In this document: positions 26,341-35,344 of the stretch, piece by piece
How positions within the stretch are numbered: position 1 is the stretch's first letter
How the letters are laid out: each line of letters starts with the position of its first letter
From: Oceanobacillus caeni
GTDB lineage: Bacteria; Bacillota; Bacilli; Bacillales; Amphibacillaceae
DNA: 64,000 bases
Assembly (NCBI RefSeq): GCF_019037185.1
Contig: NZ_JAHHXM010000010.1
Span: 28,517-92,516 of the forward strand
Reading direction: 5' to 3'
Program-made: the position numbers and the translations under genes
Notes under the pieces: generated by a model
Database searches by the model: none
The model's input: the letters and a program-made list of their open reading frames with translations, nothing else
Told to the model about the DNA's origin: nothing

Positions 26341-26614
26341 AAAAGACAAAAAGATGTTCTATTATATCTTCGTTTTTCGTATTAATATATAATATTCACA
26401 ATACATGGCCTGGTACACGCTACATTCATGTTTAGTTGCTGCTGGAATTGTAACCGCACTCAAGTCAGTGTGGGGAATGAATTCAATTCAACTAATGAAG
26501 GGAGGTGTACTTTTTTATTTAAAGAAGTTATAAAAAAGTTAACTAAGAAAACGTCCATTAAACTGCCATTCTGGTTAAATTCCCAATTTTGTTATAACGA
26601 AAGGTGGTAGTAAA

Positions 26615-27835
26615 ATGAGTTTAACCAAAAAGATTTTAATTGCCCTTGTTCTTGGTGTGGTAACGGGTATCATATTAACTTTTGTGCCAGAAGCTGTTTT
26701 TTCTAAATTAGATACGTATCTTTTAACTCCAGTTGGTCAAATATTTATTAATCTAATCATGATGCTTGTAGTACCAATTGTTTTTGTTTCCATCGTTCTT
26801 GGGACAGCTGGTTTAGGAGAACCGGCAAAATTGGGGAGAATTGGAATACAAACGATTACTTTCTTCCTTGTAACAACTGCCATAGCATTATGTATTAGTC
26901 TAGCGTTAGCATTTGCTATTAAACCCGGTACTGAAGGGGTTTTTGATGTAAGTATCGCGGATTATGAAGTAAATGAAGCCCCTCCAATTATGGAAACGCT
27001 CGTAAATATTATTCCAACGAATCCGGTTTCTTCTATGGCCGCTGGTGATATGCTACAAATTATTGCCTTCGCTATCTTTGTCGGAATTGCTCTTGCCATT
27101 TTAGGAGATAAAACCAGCGGGATTCACCGTTTATTTAATCAAGCAAATGAGGTTTTAATGTACCTGGTGAACGTAATTATGAAAGCAGCTCCATATGGTG
27201 CGTTTGCATTGATTGCTTCCGCGATTGGGGGAGCGGGTTTAGATGCCATTGGATCGATGGGTGCATATATGGGGACTGTTATTTTAGGTCTGTTTATTCA
27301 TGCGGCTGTCACGTATACGATAGCTATTTGGTTTCTTGGTAGGGGAAATCCGATAACTTTTTATAAAGGATTCTTTCCGGCGATGTCGGTTGCTTTTAGT
27401 ACTGCTAGTTCAAATGCAACTTTACCAATTTCCATGAAAGCGGCCCAGGAGAATCTTGGAGTTAGTAAAAGTATTAGTAGTTTCGTCCAACCATTGGGGG
27501 CTACTGTTAATATGGATGGAACGGCTATCATGCAGGCAACAGCTGCAGTATTTATTTCCCAGGTCTATGCTATACCTCTTGATTTTACCGACATTATTTT
27601 GATTATTATTACTGCTACTTTAGCTAGTATTGGAACTGCTGGTGTACCTGGTGTTGGATTGATCATGCTTGCCATGGTTCTCACACAGGTTGGTCTCCCA
27701 GTGGAAGGGATTGCGCTCATTATTGGTATTGACCGTTTATTGGATATGCTTAGAACTTCTTTAAATATAACCGGGGATGCTGTATGTGCCTATATTATTT
27801 CGGAAAATGAAAAACGTAAAGGTAAAGTTAGTTAA
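26615..27835 (+). CDS. Sodium/proton:glutamate or dicarboxylate symporter (DAACS family)
   Basis: Secondary transporter of 406 aa with the glutamate-transporter fold. The HP1 serine motif STASSNATLP, TM7 NMDGTA, the HP2 region GVPGVGLIML and TM8 DRLLDMLRTSLNITGD are present. The TM8 Arg indicates acidic amino acid or C4-dicarboxylate substrates. Ribosome site AAAGGTGG. GltP/GltT/DctP cannot be told apart by reading. Confidence 0.9.
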   Translation: MSLTKKILIALVLGVVTGIILTFVPEAVFSKLDTYLLTPVGQIFINLIMMLVVPIVFVSIVLGTAGLGEPAKLGRIGIQTITFFLVTTAIALCISLALAFAIKPGTEGVFDVSIADYEVNEAPPIMETLVNIIPTNPVSSMAAGDMLQIIAFAIFVGIALAILGDKTSGIHRLFNQANEVLMYLVNVIMKAAPYGAFALIASAIGGAGLDAIGSMGAYMGTVILGLFIHAAVTYTIAIWFLGRGNPITFYKGFFPAMSVAFSTASSNATLPISMKAAQENLGVSKSISSFVQPLGATVNMDGTAIMQATAAVFISQVYAIPLDFTDIILIIITATLASIGTAGVPGVGLIMLAMVLTQVGLPVEGIALIIGIDRLLDMLRTSLNITGDAVCAYIISENEKRKGKVS

Positions 27836-27840
27836 ATGAA

Positions 27841-27870
27841 TAAAGCCGCCTTATTTAAAAGGCGGCTTTA
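27841..27870. terminator. Bidirectional terminator, symporter / VWA-like gene
   Basis: Perfect arms TAAAGCCGCCTT and AAGGCGGCTTTA with a 6-base loop. Confidence 0.85.
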
Positions 27871-27875
27871 TCCTA

Positions 27876-28289
27876 TTAAACCAAATTCAATGTTTTTCCA
27901 AACGGAACTTGTGGTTTAAATTTGTCTGGAATTAACCAAATCACTTCATAGTCAATTTTTAGCTCATCCCAAAAATATCCGGTGACATCTGTAATGTAAA
28001 AGAAAGTTTCAATCCCATTTTCTTGTCCCCATTCTAATGCCTCCGTATAGGAAGCTCTTCCATGCGTATGAAATGTAATGTTTTTTGCTTGTTTTGTGTC
28101 TGTTACTTCTCTAAGTTTAAAATCAGCTAAAACGAGAGGAGTCTCTGCTCTCACTTGCTCAAATAATTCAATGATTTGACGTATTGTTTCAATTGGGTAT
28201 TCGTCTGTGGATACATCAACACCTAGAGCAATTTTCTTATCCTGTGATTTGTTGATTAAATCTAATAATTGCTTTTGCCATTTCAACAT
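27876..28289 (-). CDS. Stand-alone VWA-like metallopeptidase domain (DUF2201 type)
   Basis: A 137-aa protein resembling only the C-terminal VWA-like domain of DUF2201 proteins: a strand with DVST in place of the MIDAS DxSxS start (IALGVDVSTDE), THGRASYTEALEW matching the GGTDF region, and FFYITDVTGYF for the LTDG strand. The long N-terminal part and the MoxR-like AAA+ partner of normal systems are absent here. ATG at 28289, ribosome site GGTGGGA. It may be a relic or a trimmed functional domain. Confidence 0.6.
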   Translation of the reverse strand: MLKWQKQLLDLINKSQDKKIALGVDVSTDEYPIETIRQIIELFEQVRAETPLVLADFKLREVTDTKQAKNITFHTHGRASYTEALEWGQENGIETFFYITDVTGYFWDELKIDYEVIWLIPDKFKPQVPFGKTLNLV

Positions 28290-28572
28290 TCCCACCGTCC
28301 TTATTCATGATGTAAACAATTGTATTATATGGAGTAATTTAATAGTTAATTGTGGAAAAAATATCTAATGTCTCGATTGGTTCAAGTTAGCACCGTGATA
28401 CGTTATTGGAATATTATTTTTGTCTAATATTGATTCTAATTGTTTATAAGGCGAATAACTTAGAAACAGTGAAAAAAATCCTTCATCAAGTCAATGAAGG
28501 ACGGAATAACCTAAAAGTACAATGGAAAGCCCTTCAATAAACAGATGAGGATATTTAGTATCTTTATTAGAT

Positions 28573-28709
28573 GATGTTCAAAAAAACCGGTGAAAATGAC
28601 ATGCCACTAAAAAAGGAGAGGCGTGAGTTGGGCGCAAAGCCCGTTTTTAGTCGGCCTTCCTTTAAAAAAGTTCGTTGGCTTGCTTTTCATCCTCTTTTTT
28701 GAAAACACA
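28573..28709 (+). repeat. Family B inverted-terminal repeat element, copy B3
   Basis: From GATGTTCAAAAAAACCGGTG to CTTTTTTGAAAACAC, with AAAATGACATGCC inside as in B4. The 28290-28990 gap also holds the SDR remnant and otherwise nothing recognisable. Confidence 0.75.
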
Positions 28710-28788
28710 CTATCAGATATTAAAAACAATGTTTAACTATAAAGTTTATTACATGGTAATATAAACTACTCACTTTTTATTATAATAC

Positions 28789-28900
28789 TTATTGGGCAGC
28801 AATTCCACCATCCATTACTAATTCTGAACCAGTACTTAGCTTGATTCATCGGAAGCAAGATTTAAAATAAGATTGGAAACTTCTTTTTCTAAAGGCGTAT
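28789..28900 (-). pseudogene. Remnant of a short-chain dehydrogenase C-terminus
   Basis: The minus strand encodes EKEVSNLILNLASDESS, a stop, then in another frame STGSELVMDGGIAAQ and a stop. This is the classic SDR ending (AS-D-ESS-YVTG-x-DGG). The N-terminal 80 percent is gone and a small deletion removed the YV pair. A decayed gene. Confidence 0.75.
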
Positions 28901-28990
28901 ATCATTAATGCCTTATGAATAAGTTGCTTTCTTTTATGGATGGTTTTTAGTAGTTTATTAATAAGGAATGAATACAAGGGAGGGTTTAGT

Positions 28991-29443
28991 ATGGATAAAT
29001 TTATGAACCGAGCAGTGGAGTTAGCACTTCAAAATGTAGAAGAAGGTGGACAGCCTTTTGGTGCAGTCCTTGTAAAAAATGAAAAAGTGATTGCAGAAGG
29101 AGTCAATGAATTACACAAAAGACATGATGTGAGTGGACATGCAGAGTTACTTGCGATTAGAAGGGCGCAAGAGAAGTATCAGGTAAATGATTTGTCAGGG
29201 TTTACGATGTACGCAAGTGGGGAACCCTGTTCGATGTGCTTAACAGCGATGTATTTTGCCGGAATAGAAAAGATTTATTATTGCCAATCCGTTGATGATG
29301 CGATGGCAGTTGGACTAGGTAAATCTAGTTTCATTTATAATGAATTAAAGAAACCAAAGGAAAACAGAGAAATAAAAATGATACAAGTTCCACTAAAAGA
29401 AGCTCAAGAAAACCCGATGAAAAATTGGAAAGCAAAACAATAA
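28991..29443 (+). CDS. Nucleoside/guanine deaminase, CDA fold
   Basis: Zinc deaminase of 150 aa. Catalytic HAE (GHAELLAIR) and PCSMC motifs bind zinc and activate water. The C-terminal segment KSSFIYNELKKPKENR matches B. subtilis guanine deaminase (DDSFIYKEIDKPAEER) better than tRNA-adenosine deaminase. ATG at 28991 follows AAGGGAGGG; the upstream in-frame ATG at 28940 lacks a site. Guanine as substrate is likely but inferred. Confidence 0.8.
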   Translation: MDKFMNRAVELALQNVEEGGQPFGAVLVKNEKVIAEGVNELHKRHDVSGHAELLAIRRAQEKYQVNDLSGFTMYASGEPCSMCLTAMYFAGIEKIYYCQSVDDAMAVGLGKSSFIYNELKKPKENREIKMIQVPLKEAQENPMKNWKAKQ

Positions 29444-29558
29444 ATAGGAGAGGGAAGGTTAGGCGTAAATACACCTGTCCTTACTTCTTCTCCATAAGCA
29501 CAATATAGATATTCGCCAATCTAATACCGAGTGCCAAATTAAATCGAACAACCTTTAT

Positions 29559-29687
29559 CCACCTAAATGGGCAGTAAGACTCCCACTTCAAACTTCTTAA
29601 GAAGGTAGGTGGAAGTCATACTACCCATAAAGGTCCGATAAGTGGGGGATGAAGGAAAACCCCACTGATGGTTAGTCTTCTTCATTG
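29559..29687 (+). repeat. Family A two-hairpin repeat, copy A4
   Basis: CACCTAAATGGGCAGTAAGA start, hairpin 1 with AACTTCTTAAGAAGGTAGGT, linker CCCATAAAGGTCCGATAAGT. Hairpin 2 has lost most of its 5' arm (GATAAGTGGGG against CCCCACTGATGG). It lies between the convergent deaminase and aldo-keto reductase genes. Confidence 0.8.
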
Positions 29688-29688
29688 C

Positions 29689-30531
29689 TTAAAACTCTTC
29701 GTAAACGGCTGGGTCTTGATTTTTAAGTCTTCCATCCGCACGTGTTAACTGTAAGATGGTGTTCATTTCATCATCATCTAAAGCGAAGTCAAATATGCTA
29801 ATATTTTCAAGTTGTCGTTCAGGTGATGAAGATTTTGGAATGGAAACTGCTCCAAGTTGATAATGCCAGCGTAAGATAATTTGCGAAATGGTTTTAGAAT
29901 GGTTGTCGGCAATTTTTCGCAACGTTTCATTACGGAAAACATCATTTGCGCGTGCTAATGGACTCCATGATTCCGTTACGATTCCGTGTTGTTCGTGCCA
30001 TTTTCTTTGTTCTTCTTGATTGAAAAATGGATGTAACTCAATCTGATTGATGCTTGGTTTCACGCCAGTTTCTTTTTCAAGTCGTTCAAGATGTTCTGGT
30101 AAGAAGTTACAAACGCCAATCGAACGAATCAGACCCCATTTCTTGGCATCGATTAATGCCTGCCATGCTTCTACATAAACATCTTGTTTTGGATTTGGCC
30201 AATGAATTAAATATAAATCGTAATAATCTAGATTTGCTCGATATAGAGATTCTTGAATAGTAGTGACAGCTTTTTGGTATGAATGATAACGACCTGGTAG
30301 TTTTGAAGTGATTCGTAGATCTTGTCTTGGAACAGAACTCTTCCGAACCGCTTCTCCAACGGTACCTTCGTTTTCATAATTATAGGCTGTATCAATTAAG
30401 CGATAACCGATATTTATCGCACTTGAAATGGCAGCGGCCCCATCACTCCCGTTAAGCTTATACGTACCAAATCCAATAGATGGTATCGTCATTCCATCAT
30501 TTAAAGTTATTTCTGGTATGGACAAACTCAT
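29689..30531 (-). CDS. Aldo/keto reductase (YtbE/YvgN-like)
   Basis: NADPH-dependent carbonyl reductase with TIM-barrel fold, 280 aa. The tetrad is visible: Asp and Tyr in LIDTAYNYENE, Lys in RITSKLPG and His in YLIHWPNP. The phosphate-binding region IPKSSSPERQLENI is near 230-243. Substrate unknown; small aldehydes such as methylglyoxal are typical. Ribosome site GAGGGG. Confidence 0.88.
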   Translation of the reverse strand: MSLSIPEITLNDGMTIPSIGFGTYKLNGSDGAAAISSAINIGYRLIDTAYNYENEGTVGEAVRKSSVPRQDLRITSKLPGRYHSYQKAVTTIQESLYRANLDYYDLYLIHWPNPKQDVYVEAWQALIDAKKWGLIRSIGVCNFLPEHLERLEKETGVKPSINQIELHPFFNQEEQRKWHEQHGIVTESWSPLARANDVFRNETLRKIADNHSKTISQIILRWHYQLGAVSIPKSSSPERQLENISIFDFALDDDEMNTILQLTRADGRLKNQDPAVYEEF

Positions 30532-30648
30532 ACATGAACACCCCTCTTTTTTATTGTAATCACTATAAATAGATTATCACCTCCCACATTATCATGACAA
30601 TTATTTTGCAGGATATAGAAATATTATAGTAGAAAAGCGTCACAGAAT

Positions 30649-30677
30649 TTGTGAAAGTAAATGTGCGTTGCTATAAT
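30649..30677 (+). promoter_or_regulatory. Promoter of the YhgE-like gene
   Basis: TTGTGA, 17-base spacer, TATAAT; about 43 bases before the ATG. Confidence 0.6.
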
Positions 30678-30719
30678 TGTATAAGTTTTAGGGGAAAATA
30701 ACGAAAAAGGAAGATAGAT

Positions 30720-32987
30720 ATGAAGGCTATTTGGAAGATATTTATAACGGACTTGAAAAATATTGGTACAAACTGGGTTGCTATGGTTCTTATCGGGGGA
30801 TTAATCATTTTACCTTCACTTTATGCTTGGTTTAATATAGCAGCATCATGGGATCCATATGGCAATACCGATCAAATTCCAATTGGTATTGTGAATGAAG
30901 ACGAAGGCGCAACGGTTCGTGATCAAGAAATTCATGCCGGTGATGAAGTAGTCAAATCGTTGAAAGAAAATCGCTCACTGGATTGGAAGTTTGTTGACCG
31001 CGAAAAAGCCATGGATAAGTTGGAATATGGGGATTATTTTGCAGTCATTGTGATACCAAAAAACTTTTCAGAAAGTCTTGGTACAGTTATTAGTGACCAA
31101 CCAGAAAAAGCAGACGTAGAGTATTATGTAAATGAAAAGATTAATGCCATTGCACCTAAAATTACGGAAAAAGGTGCAAGTGCCATAGTAGAGCAGGTAA
31201 CTAGTAATTTTATTTCTACAGTAAATGAAATTATCTTTGAAATATTCAATGATTTAGGAGTTGAAATTGAGAAAAATCTTCCTGATATAGAGAAATTTGA
31301 AGATTATCTATTCACATTGGAAAAAAACTTGCCAGAAATCCATGATAAATTGAATCAAACGTCAGAAGATGCAAATAGCGCAGGTGATTTAATCAATAAG
31401 GCTCAAGATGTGTTACCAAGAGCAAAAGAGGTAACATCAAGTGGGCTTAAAACGATTGATAATACGACAAACTTTTTGAATCAAGCTGAGGATCGCTTGA
31501 ATAAAATCTCTCCACAAATTGATAAGGATTTAGAAAAAATTCAAAAGATGGTATCAGACACCAATTCATTTGTTCATGAAATCGATACATCCTCTATCGA
31601 ATTTGGTGAGGAAAAGCAAATAAGTGATTCCATAAATAGCCAAATTGAAAAGACATTGCAATCGATTGGTACGATAAAGGGAGCACTTAAACAGGTGCAA
31701 GAGCAGAATATTTCCAATGCACCATCAAATGAACAGGAAAATCAGCCTGATGAAGGAGAAAATGAAGAAGAAAACGAAAATGAAACGGAAAAAGAAACGG
31801 AAAACAATATTCAGGTGAATCCTAATCAAGAAACGATTAACAAAGCGATCAGTGAATTAGAAAACATGGAGCAACAATTAACCAACTTGCAAACACAGGG
31901 AAGTGAAATCAAATCCTTAGCAGAAAAAAGAAAAGGGCAAGTAGAAGAAGCTTTTTCATCCATAAAGGAACGTGCGGAAACGGTTAATGAACGTGTGGAT
32001 GCTTTTGTTAAAGAATATAAGGAAACGATTGAACCGACTGTAAGAAATGAAGTAGCAAGTGCAAAACAAACACTAACAGAAGCGAGAGAAATTTTAGTTG
32101 GTATTCAGTCAACGATTCCTGAAGTGGAAAGTATCTTAAACCGAACAGAAGGTAATTTGGGGGATGGAAAAGAAACCTTGAATAAGGTTCTTGGAGAATT
32201 TCCTTATATAAATGATAAGGTAAATGAATTAGCGAATCGAATACGAAATATACAAAAGGATACCGATATTAACGAAATTATTCAGCTCCTCCAAAACAAC
32301 CCAGAAGCTGAAAAGGGATTTTTTGCGGAACCTGTTGTACTTAATCAACATAAAGTTTTCCCTATAGAGAATTACGGAACTGGTATGACCCCATTTTATA
32401 CCGTATTATCTCTGTGGGTAGGTGGTTTGCTATTAATTTCATTAATGTCAACAGAAATCCATGGTCCACAGGCGGAAAATTATACAGAAAGACAAATTTA
32501 CTTTGGTAGATTACTTACATTTCTGAGCATAGGACTTTTCCAAACGTTAATTGTAACTTTGGGAGATCTCTATCTCCTAGATGTAAATATAAAAGAACCA
32601 CTTTGGTTTATCCTGTTTGGAATATTATGTAGCGCTGTGTTTGTTACGATGGTGTATACAGTAGTTTCCGTTTTCGGTGATGTAGGAAAAGCAATCGCCA
32701 TTATCATGTTAGTACTACAAATTGCTGGATCAGGTGGAACATATCCGGTTGTATTACTTCCTAAATTCTTCCAAGTGATTAGCCCATTCTTACCATTTAC
32801 GTATGCTGTGGGAATTATGAGAGAAGCTGTAGGTGGAATTGTTTGGGAGAAAGTAGCTCATGATGTAGTATTTCTTGTTATATTCGCGATACTCGCCCTA
32901 ATATTAGGAGGAGTACTTAAAAATGCAATCAATAAGACGACACATGTGTTAGGTGAAAAAGCTAGAGAATCTGGACTCTTTCACTAA
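30720..32987 (+). CDS. YhgE/Pip-family membrane protein
   Basis: Large ABC-2-type membrane protein, 755 aa, of the YhgE/phage-infection-protein group. One N-terminal membrane helix (about 17-37) with the family motif LPSLYAWFNIAASWDPYGNT. A long extracellular coiled-coil domain (about 150-540) carries a low-complexity stretch (NEEENENETEKETENN). Five or six C-terminal helices follow, with GSGGTYPVVLLPKFF. It may export or scaffold envelope components; L. lactis Pip is a phage receptor by family knowledge. No partner genes adjoin. Confidence 0.88.
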   Translation: MKAIWKIFITDLKNIGTNWVAMVLIGGLIILPSLYAWFNIAASWDPYGNTDQIPIGIVNEDEGATVRDQEIHAGDEVVKSLKENRSLDWKFVDREKAMDKLEYGDYFAVIVIPKNFSESLGTVISDQPEKADVEYYVNEKINAIAPKITEKGASAIVEQVTSNFISTVNEIIFEIFNDLGVEIEKNLPDIEKFEDYLFTLEKNLPEIHDKLNQTSEDANSAGDLINKAQDVLPRAKEVTSSGLKTIDNTTNFLNQAEDRLNKISPQIDKDLEKIQKMVSDTNSFVHEIDTSSIEFGEEKQISDSINSQIEKTLQSIGTIKGALKQVQEQNISNAPSNEQENQPDEGENEEENENETEKETENNIQVNPNQETINKAISELENMEQQLTNLQTQGSEIKSLAEKRKGQVEEAFSSIKERAETVNERVDAFVKEYKETIEPTVRNEVASAKQTLTEAREILVGIQSTIPEVESILNRTEGNLGDGKETLNKVLGEFPYINDKVNELANRIRNIQKDTDINEIIQLLQNNPEAEKGFFAEPVVLNQHKVFPIENYGTGMTPFYTVLSLWVGGLLLISLMSTEIHGPQAENYTERQIYFGRLLTFLSIGLFQTLIVTLGDLYLLDVNIKEPLWFILFGILCSAVFVTMVYTVVSVFGDVGKAIAIIMLVLQIAGSGGTYPVVLLPKFFQVISPFLPFTYAVGIMREAVGGIVWEKVAHDVVFLVIFAILALILGGVLKNAINKTTHVLGEKARESGLFH

Positions 32988-32992
32988 AGAAA

Positions 32993-33031
32993 AAAGTCAA
33001 TGGTGATAAAAAATCATCATTGGCTTTTTTT
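32993..33031 (+). terminator. Terminator of the YhgE-like gene
   Basis: Arms AAAGTCAATGGTGAT and ATCATCATTGGCTTT, then TTTTT. Confidence 0.85.
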
Positions 33032-33074
33032 ACATTTAAAAGTCTAACAAAATCTAGAAGTGCCACTAATCAGC

Positions 33075-33102
33075 TTGACGCGTTTTATAAAAAATGTAAA
33101 AT
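33075..33102 (+). promoter_or_regulatory. gntR promoter
   Basis: TTGACG, 16-base spacer, TAAAAT with a TG extension. No copy of the GTTGGACGTC operator is seen here. Confidence 0.5.
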
Positions 33103-33128
33103 GAGAAACATAAAAGGAGTGGGAAGGT

Positions 33129-33854
33129 ATGAACAACTATAATTTTCAAACACCACGTTATCTTGTGGTGATTGAACAAATAAAGGAAAAGATCAAAGAA
33201 GGAAAGCTCGAGGCAGGTGAACGTTTGCCTTCTGAAATGGAGTTGGCAAAGGAATTAGGTGTTTCGCGTAACACACTACGAGAAGCTTTACGGATTCTAG
33301 AAGAGGAAAATATCATTATCCGTAAGCATGGGGTTGGGACGTTTGTGAATAATAAACCCATATTCTCCGGTGGAATAGAGGAGTTATTTAGCATTACAGA
33401 TATGATAGAAAGACAAGGGAAAAAGTCTGGAACAGAAATTCTTTTTACGGGTTATGTTGATCCACATGGCGATGACATTAAGGAATTAAACTTGGAGAAA
33501 AATGAACAAGTATTTTTAGTTAAGCGAGTTCGAACAGCGGATGAGATACCGCTAGTTTATTGTATTGATAAAATTCCAGCGAATTTACTTGAAAAAGGGT
33601 ATAAATTAAACCAGGAGTCAATACTATTATCGCTAGAAGAAGTAGGGATCACGATTAGTTATGCAAAAGCAGAAATAAAAACAATGAGCTATAATGAGGA
33701 AATCTCTGATATTATGAATTGTGATCAAGACACACCACTCTTAATTTTGCGTCAAATTCATTATGATTTAGATCATAGACCAGTTCTTTACTCCATTAAC
33801 TTCTTTAATTCTAATCAAATATCATTTAATGTATTGCGCAAACGTAACATTTAG
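33129..33854 (+). CDS. GntR/HutC-family regulator of nucleoside salvage
   Basis: Repressor of 241 aa with an N-terminal winged helix (GERLPSEMELAKELGVSRNT at about 32-51) and a C-terminal UTRA effector domain (about 85-235, ending VLYSINFFNSNQISFNVLR). It heads the nucleoside genes, and the palindrome GTTGGACGTCTAAC recurs at the nupC and deoB promoters. It is therefore the likely repressor of this regulon, taking the place held by DeoR in B. subtilis. The effector is unknown; a sugar phosphate is plausible. Ribosome site AAAGGAG. Confidence 0.85.
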   Translation: MNNYNFQTPRYLVVIEQIKEKIKEGKLEAGERLPSEMELAKELGVSRNTLREALRILEEENIIIRKHGVGTFVNNKPIFSGGIEELFSITDMIERQGKKSGTEILFTGYVDPHGDDIKELNLEKNEQVFLVKRVRTADEIPLVYCIDKIPANLLEKGYKLNQESILLSLEEVGITISYAKAEIKTMSYNEEISDIMNCDQDTPLLILRQIHYDLDHRPVLYSINFFNSNQISFNVLRKRNI

Positions 33855-33950
33855 GGAAAAAATCTAGTTAAAGAATAACCAAAGAAATGTCAGAAAGAAT
33901 TTTTAATCGTAAAATCCACAACAATATTCGACAATATTTTAAAAAACAAT

Positions 33951-33979
33951 TGACTTGTTGGACGTCTAACCTTACAATG
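33951..33979 (+). promoter_or_regulatory. nupC promoter with embedded operator O1
   Basis: TTGACT (33951-33956), 17-base spacer, TACAAT (33974-33979). The palindrome GTTGGACGTCTAAC (33958-33971) fills the spacer. The same arrangement recurs before deoB. Confidence 0.75.
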
Positions 33980-34022
33980 GAATTGTAATCAATATGAAAG
34001 GGATTACAGTGTAGGTTTTATG

Positions 34023-34036
34023 TTGGACGTTCTATC
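34023..34036 (+). promoter_or_regulatory. Operator O2 in the nupC leader
   Basis: GTTGGACGTTCTAT, a weaker copy of the palindrome, centred 65 bases after O1 and downstream of the expected transcription start. Confidence 0.6.
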
Positions 34037-34086
34037 TATTTTAGGAAAAAATAAAATATCCAATAATCGAAAGAGGAGAGTGTTAT

Positions 34087-35283
34087 ATGAATATCCTGTG
34101 GGGTATCATGGGAGTGGTTGTTGTTTTAGGAATAGCCTTTCTTTTTTCCAATAAAAAGAAAGCGATTAAACCGAGAACCATAATTGGTGGTTTAGTTATT
34201 CAAGTTGCATTTGCATTTATTGTATTAAAATGGGAAGCGGGAAAGGAAGGCCTTCAATGGTTTACGTTAAGGGTTCAAGATGTTATTAATTTTGCTAATG
34301 AAGGAATTAGCTTTTTATTTGGATCATTAGCGGATAGTGATCAGTTTGGCTCTATATTTGCTTTTCACGTATTACCAATTATTATTTTCTTTTCAGCATT
34401 AATTTCTGTTTTATATTATCTTGGTATTATGCAATGGTTTATTAAAATTATTGGTGGTGCACTATCTAAATTACTAGGAACAAGTAAGACCGAATCCATG
34501 TCGGCTGCAGCTAATATTTTTGTTGGGCAAACAGAGGCGCCACTTGTAATAAGACCATTTTTAGAGAAAATGACAAAATCTGAGTTATTTGCTGTCATGA
34601 CTGGTGGACTGGCATCTGTTGCTGGTTCAGTATTGGTAGGATATTCTTTATTAGGAGTACCACTAGAGTATTTACTTGCTGCAAGTTTCATGGCGGCACC
34701 AGCAGGATTGATTATGGCGAAAGTGATGATGCCGGAAACAGAAGAAGCGAAGATTTCGGATGATATTCAATTGGAAAAAGATACAGAAACAGTCAATGTC
34801 ATTGATGCAGCTGCAAAAGGTGCGTCGGACGGTCTGAAATTGGCATTGAATGTAGGTGCTATGTTATTAGCATTCATTGCACTTATTGCCCTAATTAATG
34901 GGATTTTAGGGATCTTCGGTGGAATTACGCTAGAACAAATTTTAGGATTTTTATTTGCTCCAATTGCTTTTGCTGTAGGTGTACCATGGTCAGAAGCAAT
35001 ACAAGCTGGCGGTTTTATTGGGCAAAAATTGGTAGTTAATGAATTTGTAGCATATGCCTCCTTTGCGCCGGAAATTGGAGTATTATCAGATAAAACGACA
35101 CTTGTTGTAAGTTTCGCTTTATGTGGATTTGCAAACTTGAGCTCCATGGCAATCCTATTAGGGGGATTAGGTGGTATAGCACCAAGTCGTAGAAATGATA
35201 TTGCTAAAATGGGATTGAAAGCAGTATTGGCCGGAGCATTGGCCTCCCTACTAAGTGCAGCAATAGCAGGTATGTTCTTTTAA
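34087..35283 (+). CDS. nupC: Nucleoside permease, CNT family
   Basis: Concentrative Na+ or H+ nucleoside importer, 398 aa. Family motifs: FVGQTEAPLVIRPFL (nucleoside-binding HP1/TM4 region) and GQKLVVNEFVAYASF with CGFANLSSMAILLGGLGGI. About eight core helices plus two re-entrant hairpins. First gene after the dual operator; followed 61 bases later by pdp. Ribosome site AGAGGAGAG. Confidence 0.93.
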   Translation: MNILWGIMGVVVVLGIAFLFSNKKKAIKPRTIIGGLVIQVAFAFIVLKWEAGKEGLQWFTLRVQDVINFANEGISFLFGSLADSDQFGSIFAFHVLPIIIFFSALISVLYYLGIMQWFIKIIGGALSKLLGTSKTESMSAAANIFVGQTEAPLVIRPFLEKMTKSELFAVMTGGLASVAGSVLVGYSLLGVPLEYLLAASFMAAPAGLIMAKVMMPETEEAKISDDIQLEKDTETVNVIDAAAKGASDGLKLALNVGAMLLAFIALIALINGILGIFGGITLEQILGFLFAPIAFAVGVPWSEAIQAGGFIGQKLVVNEFVAYASFAPEIGVLSDKTTLVVSFALCGFANLSSMAILLGGLGGIAPSRRNDIAKMGLKAVLAGALASLLSAAIAGMFF

Positions 35284-35344
35284 ATAAATATAAATCCGAA
35301 AAAATTTGAGAAACATCGATAGCCTGAAGGAAAGGGTGACTATG

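Noticed and set aside
26428..26610. 60-aa ORF (MFSCCWNCNRT...) before the symporter
   Set aside because: No ribosome site, unusual composition and no recognisable domain; treated as leader sequence.
26400..26614. T-box leader upstream of the symporter
   Set aside because: GAAGGGAGGTGTAC does not match the T-box GGTGGNACCGCG sequence and no terminator/antiterminator pair was found.
28440..28535. Short open stretch (NNLETVKKILHQVNEG...)
   Set aside because: No start or ribosome site and too short to assign; possibly a gene remnant but not supported.
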